Shown here in pieces: positions 7,132 to 13,592 of a DNA stretch of 14,631 bases. Below the pieces are notes generated by a model that saw only the letters and a program-made list of their open reading frames with translations, ran no database searches and was not told where the DNA came from. A program made the position numbers and the translations under genes. How positions within the stretch are numbered: position 1 is the stretch's first letter; every line of letters begins with the position of its first letter. The stretch comes from Clostridia bacterium (GTDB taxonomy: Bacteria; Bacillota; Clostridia; Christensenellales; CAG-138): NCBI GenBank assembly GCA_030530185.1, contig JAUMVL010000020.1, positions 1 to 14,631 on the forward strand. The letters are read 5' to 3'.

Positions 7132-8352
7132 TCATATCCCGACCAGCATGCTGATCAAAACGAACAGCCAATGCGCCGCAACACCGGCCGCAATTCCGCC
7201 GATCGTGTGGCACAGAATCGCCTTGCCCGTAAACCGGTTGCACTTTAACGCATCCATCATGGAAACGTGCGTCGAAAGGTATCCGCTCCAGCACATGCAG
7301 ATTGCGGTAAACACCGCAATGTCATTCAGACTCACGTTCCCATCTGCAACGAACTGCGTAATCAGCGACAGCGCTGCGCCTGCGGACCCGAGCGCAGTAA
7401 CCGGAATGGCCAGAGCTTCGTTTGAGGAAAACCCGAACAGCGGTTTCAGCAGAAAACCGATCCTGTCCGCAATTTTCGGTAATAGTGCAATCCCCTCCCT
7501 TGCCGCACCGGTATAGACGCCGTCTGCAGGCGGGCCGTAGGTGAGCATCATGACAAGCGAACAAATCACGAGTACTCCGGGAATGATTGCAAGGCCGAGA
7601 TCCACGCCCTTTTTACCGCCCTCCATCAGCGCATTCAAAACGCGTAAAAATCCTCTCGGTTTCTCGCTTTCCGGTCGTTCCTCCGCCTGCTGTTGCGGTA
7701 TCGGCGCTTCCGCTTCGGTTCCGTATACCTTTTTCATGAAGAACAACATCAGCCTTGTGCTGACCATTGCGCCGACCACCGTGCCGAGATTGCCGCACAG
7801 TGCCGCCCACGCAACCCCGCTGCCAAGCTTTGTGGACAACGCAAGCATCGAACTTGTCACGATCAACCCCATGCCGAACGCCGTACCGAGGTTGGTCAGC
7901 GCCGGCACCTGATACGCTTTAAAATAGCGGCGGAATTTGTGATCGTTGGCAAGCGTCAGAATTGCGGGATTGTCGGACAGATACGTCGTCACGACCCCGA
8001 GCGCAGATGCGCCCGGCATGCCGAACAGAGGACGCATCAACGGCGACAGCAGCACATTGATAAGCCGCACAACGCCGAATTCGCTGAGCAGTTCCGAGAT
8101 CGCACCTGCAATCACGGCAATCGCCATGATGTAGAATACCGTGTTCATCAGAATATGATACGCCGTATTCATCAGCGTGTTGATTGCCTGCCCGATTCCC
8201 ATCGGAATGACAAAGACGGCAAAGAACAGCAGAAACACGATCAAAAACACGATCGGCGTGACAAACCACGGCCATTTTTGCGTCTTTCGCACGGTTGTTG
8301 TTTCGGATTTCATAGATGAAGCGTTCCCTTCGCGATACGTTTCCGTTTCCAT
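7132..8352 (-). CDS. Gate-domain (nucleoside-recognition) membrane protein
   Basis: A 406-residue multi-pass protein with two Gate-like halves. The first includes AIAVIAGAISELLSEFGVVRLI and PLFGMPGASALGVVTTYLSDNPA; the second includes GLAIIPGVLVICSLVMML and PLFGFSSNEALAIPVTALGSAGAAL. The P-L-F-G motif recurs in both, showing an internal duplication. A charged linker rich in E, Q and P separates them. Gate-domain proteins include nucleoside transporters, ferrous iron transporter parts and spore-maturation proteins; the substrate here is unknown. The start is uncertain. ATG 8352 has no ribosome binding site, while ATG 8310 (MKSETTT) has AAGGG but 12 nt away. The glutamine synthetase gene ends only 44 bp upstream with no terminator, so cotranscription is likely. 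Confidence 0.8.
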   Translation of the reverse strand: METETYREGNASSMKSETTTVRKTQKWPWFVTPIVFLIVFLLFFAVFVIPMGIGQAINTLMNTAYHILMNTVFYIMAIAVIAGAISELLSEFGVVRLINVLLSPLMRPLFGMPGASALGVVTTYLSDNPAILTLANDHKFRRYFKAYQVPALTNLGTAFGMGLIVTSSMLALSTKLGSGVAWAALCGNLGTVVGAMVSTRLMLFFMKKVYGTEAEAPIPQQQAEERPESEKPRGFLRVLNALMEGGKKGVDLGLAIIPGVLVICSLVMMLTYGPPADGVYTGAAREGIALLPKIADRIGFLLKPLFGFSSNEALAIPVTALGSAGAALSLITQFVADGNVSLNDIAVFTAICMCWSGYLSTHVSMMDALKCNRFTGKAILCHTIGGIAAGVAAHWLFVLISMLVGI

Positions 8353-8396
8353 TCTATTCAGGGCGGAAGCATTTTTTCCGTCGAGAACACGATTGA

Positions 8397-9821
8397 TCAG
8401 AGATTATAATACCGATCGAACTCCGCCGGATGCGGAATCTTCGACAATTCAAAGCACTCTGCTCGTTTGCGCGCAATGTAGGTATCGAGCAACTGCTTTG
8501 GGAACACGCCGCCCGCCGTAAGGTACTCGTGATCCTGCTCTAACGCATCGAGCGCGGCTTCGAGCGTCGTCGGCAAATGATGCAGCTTGGCTTTTTCCTC
8601 CGGGGGCAGGTTATACAGATTCATGTCGTACGGACCCCAGCCGTTTTCGTGCGGATCAATCTGCTTTTGAATTCCGTCGATACCCGCCATCAGGATCGCC
8701 GCATAGCAGAAATACGGATTGCAGGTCGCATCGGGATTGCGTAGCTCGAACCGGCGGGCTTTGGGTGATTTGGCATAAGCCGGGATCCGAATGACCGCAC
8801 TGCGGTTCGAGGTCGCATAACCGACCGTAACCGGCGCTTCAAAGCCCGGCACGAGTCGCTTGAACGAGTTCGTAGACGGATTTGTGATGGCGCAAAGTGA
8901 AGAAATATGCCGGAGCAGACCGCCCATAAACCAATGCGCTTCTTTGGAAAGGTGCGAATACCCGTTGTCATCCGAGAACACCGGCTCGCCGTCCTTCAAA
9001 AGCAGCATATGCACGTGCATGCCGCTGCCCGCTTCACCGTAAACGGGCTTGGGCATCAGCGTTGCGGAAAGGCCGTATTTTTTGGCGACGTTCTGAATGA
9101 TGTACTTGATCATCATACTGCCGTCGGCCATCTTGCAGACCTCACCGAGAAGCGGTTCGATCTCAAACTGTCCCGCGCCGCCGACCTCCGGATGGTGATA
9201 CTTGACCGGAATCCCGGCTTTTTGAATCTCGAGACACATTTCACTGCGGCACTCATAGGTCTTATCGAGCGGCTTTGCAATATGGTAATGCTTCTGGAAC
9301 GGAACGACACAGCCGCTCCCCTCCGTCTCGCTGTTCCAATACGCCTGCTTGGCATCAACAAATGCCCCCACAGACTGATGCTCGACACTCCAGCCGACTG
9401 AATCGAACAGATAGAATTCAAACTCGGGCAGAATCAGCATCGAATCCGCAATCCCGGTTGATTTCAAATAATCGTTCGCCGCCTGAATGATGTTTCGCGG
9501 ATATTGCGCAAGCGGACGGTTCTGCGGCGTATCAATGACCATCGCGTTTCCGATCATGGAGAGCGTCTTGATCCCGCAGAACGGATCGATCATCGCGGTA
9601 TCCAAATCGGGGATATAAACCATATCGCTCTTTTCTACAACGGCATAGCCGTAATTGGATGCATCAAAGCCAATGCCGTTCCTCATCATGTCTTCATTGA
9701 AATTGCTCGCCGGAATCGTGACATGGCGAAAGCGGCCGTCAATATCGACGATCTTAAAATCGACCATCTCAACCTGCTCGTTTTGGATTCGCTGTAAAAT
9801 ATCCTGTACAGTTGTCTGCAT
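8397..9821 (-). CDS. glnA: Glutamine synthetase, type I (GSI-beta class)
   Basis: A 474-residue enzyme making glutamine from glutamate, ammonia and ATP; GSI enzymes are dodecamers in the cytoplasm. Landmarks: D53 (FDASNYGY), metal ligands E133 and E135 (PEFEF), E212 (HHPEVGGAGQFEIE), E220, H269 (GSGMHVH), the glutamate flap around E328 (NPSTNSFKRLVPGFEAPV), R340, R345 and R361. Two features place it in the GSI-beta class: the extra segment at about 142-190 relative to the Bacillus enzyme, and NLYNLPPEE with Y403, the counterpart of the E. coli adenylylated tyrosine Y397. The length is close to E. coli (469) rather than Bacillus (444). GAGGG lies 6 nt before the ATG. It is transcribed from an extended -10 promoter with a leader inverted repeat and probably leads into the Gate-domain gene. 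Confidence 0.97.
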   Translation of the reverse strand: MQTTVQDILQRIQNEQVEMVDFKIVDIDGRFRHVTIPASNFNEDMMRNGIGFDASNYGYAVVEKSDMVYIPDLDTAMIDPFCGIKTLSMIGNAMVIDTPQNRPLAQYPRNIIQAANDYLKSTGIADSMLILPEFEFYLFDSVGWSVEHQSVGAFVDAKQAYWNSETEGSGCVVPFQKHYHIAKPLDKTYECRSEMCLEIQKAGIPVKYHHPEVGGAGQFEIEPLLGEVCKMADGSMMIKYIIQNVAKKYGLSATLMPKPVYGEAGSGMHVHMLLLKDGEPVFSDDNGYSHLSKEAHWFMGGLLRHISSLCAITNPSTNSFKRLVPGFEAPVTVGYATSNRSAVIRIPAYAKSPKARRFELRNPDATCNPYFCYAAILMAGIDGIQKQIDPHENGWGPYDMNLYNLPPEEKAKLHHLPTTLEAALDALEQDHEYLTAGGVFPKQLLDTYIARKRAECFELSKIPHPAEFDRYYNL

Positions 9822-9858
9822 GCTATCCCTCTTTCTGTTCTTTTCAATAATGAGGCCG

Positions 9859-9880
9859 AAAGCAAATCGCGCTTTGCTTT
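9859..9880 (-). promoter_or_regulatory. Inverted repeat in the glnA leader (operator or RNA hairpin)
   Basis: AAAGCAAA (9859-9866) and TTTGCTTT (9873-9880) are perfect 8-bp arms around the spacer TCGCGC. The repeat starts a few bases past the predicted transcription start, a usual place for a repressor site. It has no U-tail, so it is not a terminator. Confidence 0.6.
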
Positions 9881-9893
9881 ACGTTCCTTTTAC

Positions 9894-9899
9894 AGTATA
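9894..9899 (-). promoter_or_regulatory. Extended -10 element of the glnA promoter
   Basis: Minus-strand TATACT with TG one base before it (TGATATACT). At 17 bp upstream there is only a poor -35 (TGTACG, 3 of 6). The predicted start of transcription near 9887 gives a leader of about 65 nt. Confidence 0.6.
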
Positions 9900-10041
9900 T
9901 CATCCCCGCTCAAGTTCGTACAGTCCCCCGCGGTCTGAAAAAAAGATATATTTCTCAGACAGACACCTTTTTGGATTTTGCTGTGCGGATTTACTTGAAA
10001 TGACCTGAACAGCAAAGGGAGCAAACATGCTGGAAATCCTC

Positions 10042-10070
10042 TTGGCAAACACGGCTTAATGTGCTATAAT
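10042..10070 (+). promoter_or_regulatory. Strong promoter of the 65-residue gene
   Basis: TTGGCA (10042-10047), 17-bp spacer, TATAAT (10065-10070) with an extended TG (TGCTATAAT). AAGGAGG follows at about 10087-10093, ahead of the ATG at 10101. Confidence 0.88.
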
Positions 10071-10100
10071 AATTATATATGAAAACAAGGAGGTATTTCC

Positions 10101-10298
10101 ATGGCAACGGTAGAAGAACTGGTCAAGCAATATCAGACGGACAAGGCAATGCAAGATGAGGTCGCAGCCATTTTGGCTGACGGCAAAGTGTCCATTCAAG
10201 AATTTATGAACTTTGCAAAGAAACACGATGTGCAGATTTCCCTGACCGACCTTCCGAAGTACATGGAGCAGGCCAAGCAGCTCGGCTTCATCAAGTAA
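10101..10298 (+). CDS. Small acidic/helical protein, 65 residues, unknown function
   Basis: A 65-residue soluble protein read from a near-consensus promoter with a near-consensus ribosome binding site and closed by a strong terminator, so it is probably well expressed. It appears helical: ELVKQYQTDKAMQDEVAAIL, then KVSIQEFMNFAKKHDVQISLTDL and a C-terminal helix. The layout (short helix, then FxxFAKxHxVxISxxDL) loosely recalls Nif11-like leader domains, but there is no GG cleavage motif, no core peptide and no modification enzyme nearby. The likeness may be superficial. There is no signal peptide or cysteine. It stands alone between glnA (divergent) and the pentose operon (convergent). Its function cannot be assigned. 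Confidence 0.85.
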   Translation: MATVEELVKQYQTDKAMQDEVAAILADGKVSIQEFMNFAKKHDVQISLTDLPKYMEQAKQLGFIK

Positions 10299-10309
10299 GA
10301 CAGCATGAC

Positions 10310-10339
10310 AAACGCGGTGGAAACATCCACCGCGTTTTT
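10310..10339. terminator. Bidirectional terminator between convergent genes
   Basis: A 12-bp stem (AAACGCGGTGGA at 10310-10321 with 10326-10337), a 4-nt loop AACA and a T-run at 10335-10339. It lies 11 bp after the stop of the 65-residue gene and 8 bp past the araD stop on the other strand. Confidence 0.9.
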
Positions 10340-10347
10340 GCTTTTGT

Positions 10348-11043
10348 TCAGTTCTGTCCGTAATAGGCGTTTGCACCGTGCTTTCGGAAATAATGCTTGT
10401 CCTGCAGTTCCTGCGGAGCAGGCTGTACCTTCGGATCGATCAGCTCGGTGCGATATGCCATCTTGGCGCACTCCTCAAGCACAACCGCCGCATGAACGGC
10501 GTCCACAGGATCCTTGCCCCACGCGAACGGGCCGTGGTTCTTGCACAGCACTGCGGGCGTCGCCTCGGGATCGATGCCGAGGCGCTGAAACTCGTTTACA
10601 ATCAGAAGTCCCGTATTGCGCTCGTACGCCTCGTCGATCTCATCTTTGTTCAGGCAGCGCAGGCACGGCACCGGACCATAAAAGTAGTCCGCATGGGTCG
10701 TTCCATAGCAGGGAATGTCCCGACCCGCCTGAGCCCAAGAGGTGGCATAGGAGGAGTGTGTATGCACCACGCCGCCGATGTTCAAAAATGCCCCATACAG
10801 CTCTACATGCGTTGCAGTGTCGGAACTCGGCTTCCATTTTCCTTCGACACGGTTGCCGCAAAGATCGACAACGACCATATCCTCGACCGTCATGCCGTCA
10901 TAGTCTACGCCGGAGGGCTTGATGACAACCAAGCCGCTTTCCCGGTCGATACCGGACACGTTGCCCCAGGTGAACGTCACAAGTCCATATTTCGGGAGCA
11001 GCAGGTTCGCTTCGAGGACCTTTTGTTTCAATGCTTCCAACAT
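10348..11043 (-). CDS. araD: L-ribulose-5-phosphate 4-epimerase
   Basis: A 231-residue class II aldolase-fold enzyme, the same length as E. coli AraD. It interconverts L-ribulose 5-phosphate and D-xylulose 5-phosphate through a retro-aldol step with a divalent metal. Visible landmarks: the TWGNVSGID phosphate-binding start, KPSG, SSDTATH, the metal pair in VVHTHS (HxH), the third metal histidine in CKNHGPFAWG, and the C-terminal YYGQ with its conserved tyrosine. The ATG at 11043 has GGAGGTG upstream within the kinase gene. The kinase stop TAA is one base before it (TAATATG), so translation is coupled. An upstream in-frame ATG at 11121 would overlap the kinase and is rejected. It is the last gene of the operon. 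Confidence 0.95.
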   Translation of the reverse strand: MLEALKQKVLEANLLLPKYGLVTFTWGNVSGIDRESGLVVIKPSGVDYDGMTVEDMVVVDLCGNRVEGKWKPSSDTATHVELYGAFLNIGGVVHTHSSYATSWAQAGRDIPCYGTTHADYFYGPVPCLRCLNKDEIDEAYERNTGLLIVNEFQRLGIDPEATPAVLCKNHGPFAWGKDPVDAVHAAVVLEECAKMAYRTELIDPKVQPAPQELQDKHYFRKHGANAYYGQN

Positions 11044-11044
11044 A

Positions 11045-12604
11045 TTACAGCACCTCCGTTGCAAGCTTTTCGACCGGCAGCGCAGCCCGATACCGTTCAA
11101 GGAACTTTGCAAAGCCCGCAATATCCGCTTCGTCCGCCGTCAGCGTGGATGTACGGTTGTCAATAAACACCTTTTCGTCGAGGTAATCGGCAAGGCTTTC
11201 GCCGTCATCCTTCCAAACCATGTACGCCGCCAGCAGCGCCATCCCGTACGGGCCGCCTTCTCCCGCCGTTTCCATGACCGAAACGGGTGATCCGACGGCG
11301 GCGCTCAGCATTCGCTGACCGACTCCCGGCGTTTTGAAAAAACCGCCGTGCCCGTAAAGCTTATCAATTTGAACGCTCTCGGTCTGCGTCAGGATATCGA
11401 GTCCGATTTTCAGCGTAGCCAGTGCGGACAAGAGATGCGTTCTCATAAAGTTCGCCAGCGTAAAGGAAGCGTTCGGCATTCTTGCAAAAAGCGGCCTGCC
11501 TTCGTCGAGATCGGTCACGCCCTCGCCGGAGAAGTAGTTGTAGGAGAGCAGCCCGCCGCAGTCCGTGTCGCCCTTCAAAGCAATCTGGAACAACTTTGTA
11601 TACAGCTCACCCTTTTCGACGGGATGTCCCATCAGCGCGGAGTATTCACTGAACAGGTTCACCCATGCATTGATATCGCTCGTGCAGTTATTGCAATGCA
11701 CCATCGCAACCGGCGCGCCCGCCGGGGTCGTCACCATATCGATCTCACGATGGACGCCGAGCTTTTGATCGGTCACGATCATCGCAAAGTCGCTGGTTCC
11801 CGCCGAGACATTGCCGGTGCGCATACGTACGGAGTTCGTCGCCGCCATGCCGGTACCGGCATCCCCCTCGCACGGGGCAACCGGGATGCCGGCCTGAAGC
11901 GTTCCCGTCGGATCAAGGAACCGCGCGCCGGACTCGGTCAGCGTTCCTGCGCCTTGTCCCGCAACTACGACCTTCGGTAAAATTGCGCGAAGCTTCCACG
12001 GCTGCTTTGCAATCGCGTCAAACTTCTGTACCATGGCCTCGTCATAGTCACAGGTATCGCTGTCAATTGGGAACATGCCGCTTGCTTCGCCGACGCCCAT
12101 GACCTTTTCGCCTGTGAGCTGCCAATGGATATAGCCCGCAAGAGTGGTCAGATAAGCAATGTCCTTGACGTGCTCTTCGCCGTTCAGGATCGCCTGATAC
12201 AGGTGTGCGATGCTCCATCGCTGCGGAATGTTGAAGCCGAACAGCCCGGTCAGCTTTTCGGCCGCTTCGCCGGTGATCGTATTGCGCCAGGTGCGGAACT
12301 CGGCAAGCTGTTTGCCGTCCCTGTCGAACGGCAGATATCCATGCATCATGGCGGAAACGCCAAGCGCACCCACGGTCGTGAGCTTCTCTCCGAACTTTTT
12401 CTGCACATCCGCCTGCAAATTTGCAAAGCATGTCCGAATGCCATGATGAACGGTCTCCATCGCGTACGTCCAAACGCCGTTCACCAACTGATTCTCCCAC
12501 GTAAAGTCGCCCTGTGCAATCGGCACGTGATTGCGATCAATCAATACGGCCTTAATGCGCGTCGAGCCCAGCTCGATGCCGAGTGCGGTATTCGAAAAAT
12601 CCAT
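11045..12604 (-). CDS. FGGY-family carbohydrate kinase, probably ribulokinase-like
   Basis: A 519-residue cytoplasmic sugar kinase with the two actin-like ATPase lobes. Phosphate-1 loop GIELGSTRIK is at residues 9-18. SAMMHGYLPFD and EFRTWRNTIT belong to the sugar-binding part, GNVSAGTSDFAMI is the phosphate-2 motif, and GHGGFFKTPGVGQRMLSAA with GEGGPYGMALLA forms the adenosine region. The family acts on several sugars; direct coupling to araD makes L-ribulose the best guess, with L-xylulose or D-xylulose as alternatives. It is shorter than E. coli AraB (566). The start at 12604 has AGAGGTGAG 6-7 nt upstream; the open frame extends to 12811 across the promoter and is not used. It is the first gene of the operon. 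Isomerase and transporter genes are not in view. Confidence 0.9.
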   Translation of the reverse strand: MDFSNTALGIELGSTRIKAVLIDRNHVPIAQGDFTWENQLVNGVWTYAMETVHHGIRTCFANLQADVQKKFGEKLTTVGALGVSAMMHGYLPFDRDGKQLAEFRTWRNTITGEAAEKLTGLFGFNIPQRWSIAHLYQAILNGEEHVKDIAYLTTLAGYIHWQLTGEKVMGVGEASGMFPIDSDTCDYDEAMVQKFDAIAKQPWKLRAILPKVVVAGQGAGTLTESGARFLDPTGTLQAGIPVAPCEGDAGTGMAATNSVRMRTGNVSAGTSDFAMIVTDQKLGVHREIDMVTTPAGAPVAMVHCNNCTSDINAWVNLFSEYSALMGHPVEKGELYTKLFQIALKGDTDCGGLLSYNYFSGEGVTDLDEGRPLFARMPNASFTLANFMRTHLLSALATLKIGLDILTQTESVQIDKLYGHGGFFKTPGVGQRMLSAAVGSPVSVMETAGEGGPYGMALLAAYMVWKDDGESLADYLDEKVFIDNRTSTLTADEADIAGFAKFLERYRAALPVEKLATEVL

Positions 12605-12620
12605 TGTTTTCTCACCTCTG

Positions 12621-12634
12621 TCCGCAATTGCGGA
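12621..12634. promoter_or_regulatory. Perfect 14-bp palindrome in the kinase leader
   Basis: TCCGCAATTGCGGA is identical to its own reverse complement. It lies between the expected transcription start (near 12643) and the ribosome binding site, where a repressor could act as a roadblock. It has no loop, so an RNA hairpin is less likely than a protein site. Confidence 0.6.
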
Positions 12635-12649
12635 AATTTTCATTTTTTT

Positions 12650-12679
12650 ATTATACCGTTGCAAACGTTGCCGTGTCAA
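12650..12679 (-). promoter_or_regulatory. Promoter of the kinase-araD operon
   Basis: Minus-strand consensus TTGACA (12674-12679), an 18-bp spacer, and consensus TATAAT (12650-12655). Such a strong core promoter for a sugar operon suggests control by a repressor, and an operator-like site fills the spacer. Confidence 0.92.
12659..12673 (+). promoter_or_regulatory. LacI/CcpA-type operator inside the promoter spacer
   Basis: TTGCAAACGTTGCCG fits the catabolite-response element consensus WTGNAANCGNWNNCW at every position but the last. Its core GCAA-ACG-TTGC is an inverted repeat around CG, the hallmark of LacI/GalR-family operators. It lies exactly between the -35 and -10 boxes, so a bound protein would block transcription. 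It could bind CcpA or a dedicated pentose repressor; sequence alone does not decide. Confidence 0.7.
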
Positions 12680-12823
12680 TAAAAACGTCCCAAGACGCTC
12701 CAAATCCCAGACGAAAAACGGCATCAACGCCGTATAATCCGCTTTGTGCCGCCTGCTGTTCTCAACTCTGACTTCCCCGGCACGCTGTCTCGTGAAAACG
12801 AAACAAGGCATGGAAGGTTTTCA

Positions 12824-12852
12824 TTGACGAACCGCGAAAAATACGGTAAAAT
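12824..12852 (+). promoter_or_regulatory. Promoter of the reverse rubrerythrin gene
   Basis: TTGACG (12824-12829), 17-bp spacer, TAAAAT (12847-12852). An inverted repeat TGAAAAC (12793-12799)/GTTTTCA (12817-12823) ends next to the -35 box and might bind a regulator. I see no convincing PerR box. Confidence 0.75.
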
Positions 12853-12887
12853 ATCATTGGAATCAAACAACAGGAGGATTGTTGAAT

Positions 12888-13433
12888 ATGGTCAAAAAGT
12901 GGATCTGCACCGTTTGCGGTTATGTTCATGAGGGGGCTACCCCGCCGGAGAAGTGCCCGCAGTGCAAAGCACCGGCTTCCAAGTTTCAGGAGCAGGCCGG
13001 TGAAATGACTTGGGCGGCCGAGCACGTTGTCGGTGTCGCGCAGGGCGTTCCCGAGGATATTCTGGCGGATCTTCGCAGCAACTTCAACGGCGAGTGCTCC
13101 GAGGTCGGTATGTATCTGGCCATGAGCCGCGTTGCGTTCCGCGAGGGCTATCCGGAAATCGGTCTCTATTGGGAGAAGGCAGCTTGGGAAGAAGCTGAAC
13201 ATGCGGCCAAGTTTGCAGAGCTTCTCGGCGAAGTTGTGACCGATTCCACCAAGAAGAACCTCGAAATGCGCGTTGAAGCCGAAAACGGCGCAACTGCGGG
13301 CAAGACCGACCTCGCCAAGCGCGCAAAGGCGCTGAACCTCGACGCGATTCACGACACCGTCCACGAAATGGCCCGCGACGAGGCCAGACACGGCAAGGCG
13401 TTTGCGGGACTGCTCAAGAGATACTTCGGCTAA
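12888..13433 (+). CDS. Reverse rubrerythrin (NADH-linked peroxidase component)
   Basis: A 181-residue protein with an N-terminal rubredoxin-type iron site (C7, C10, C23, C26; WICTVCGY and CPQC) followed by a ferritin-like diiron domain. This order is the reverse of classical rubrerythrin. The diiron ligands are visible as E69 (NGEC), E102-x-x-H105 (EEAEH), E160 and E165-x-x-H168 (DEARH). The same layout and length are known for the Clostridium reverse rubrerythrins, which reduce hydrogen peroxide (and oxygen) with electrons from NADH via a reductase and rubredoxin. AGGAGG at 12872-12877 lies 10 nt before the ATG at 12888. Two TTG codons at 12879 and 12882 are in frame, and TTG 12882 (4 nt spacing) is a less likely start. 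It indicates a strict anaerobe. Confidence 0.95.
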   Translation: MVKKWICTVCGYVHEGATPPEKCPQCKAPASKFQEQAGEMTWAAEHVVGVAQGVPEDILADLRSNFNGECSEVGMYLAMSRVAFREGYPEIGLYWEKAAWEEAEHAAKFAELLGEVVTDSTKKNLEMRVEAENGATAGKTDLAKRAKALNLDAIHDTVHEMARDEARHGKAFAGLLKRYFG

Positions 13434-13513
13434 GCAAAACGCCCCAGGACGGTGAGTAAACCCGACCCAGCAAGGCTTTTGCGACGCATCAAAAATGAAC
13501 TGATGTAAAAAAC

Positions 13514-13557
13514 AAAACGGGATAATTGCCATCTTGCCGTGGTGATTGTCCCCTTTT
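13514..13557 (+). terminator. Probable terminator after rubrerythrin
   Basis: GGGATAATTGCC (13519-13530) pairs with GGTGATTGTCCC (13541-13552) using a few G-U pairs, around a 10-nt loop. Outer AAAA/TTTT pairs follow after a C-C mismatch, and the 3' side ends in TTTT. The stem is 80 bp beyond the rubrerythrin stop and just upstream of the secreted-protein gene. It could end the first unit or attenuate read-through into the second. Confidence 0.55.
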
Positions 13558-13592
13558 GCAAATGAATCTGCGCAGAAAGGAATTTGGTTGAA

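Noticed and set aside
8403..8408. TATAAT on the minus strand at the end of glnA, as a promoter for the Gate-domain gene
   Set aside because: It is produced by the Tyr-Tyr-Asn codons of glnA, and no -35 hexamer lies at a suitable distance.
12716..12735. Short hairpin ACGGC/GCCGT with T-run on the minus strand, upstream of the kinase promoter
   Set aside because: The stem is only 5 bp and no minus-strand gene lies upstream that would need a terminator there.
12793..12806. Near-match to a catabolite-response element upstream of rubrerythrin (TGAAAACGAAACA)
   Set aside because: The final C is shifted by one base relative to the consensus and the site is not palindromic, so I do not call it.
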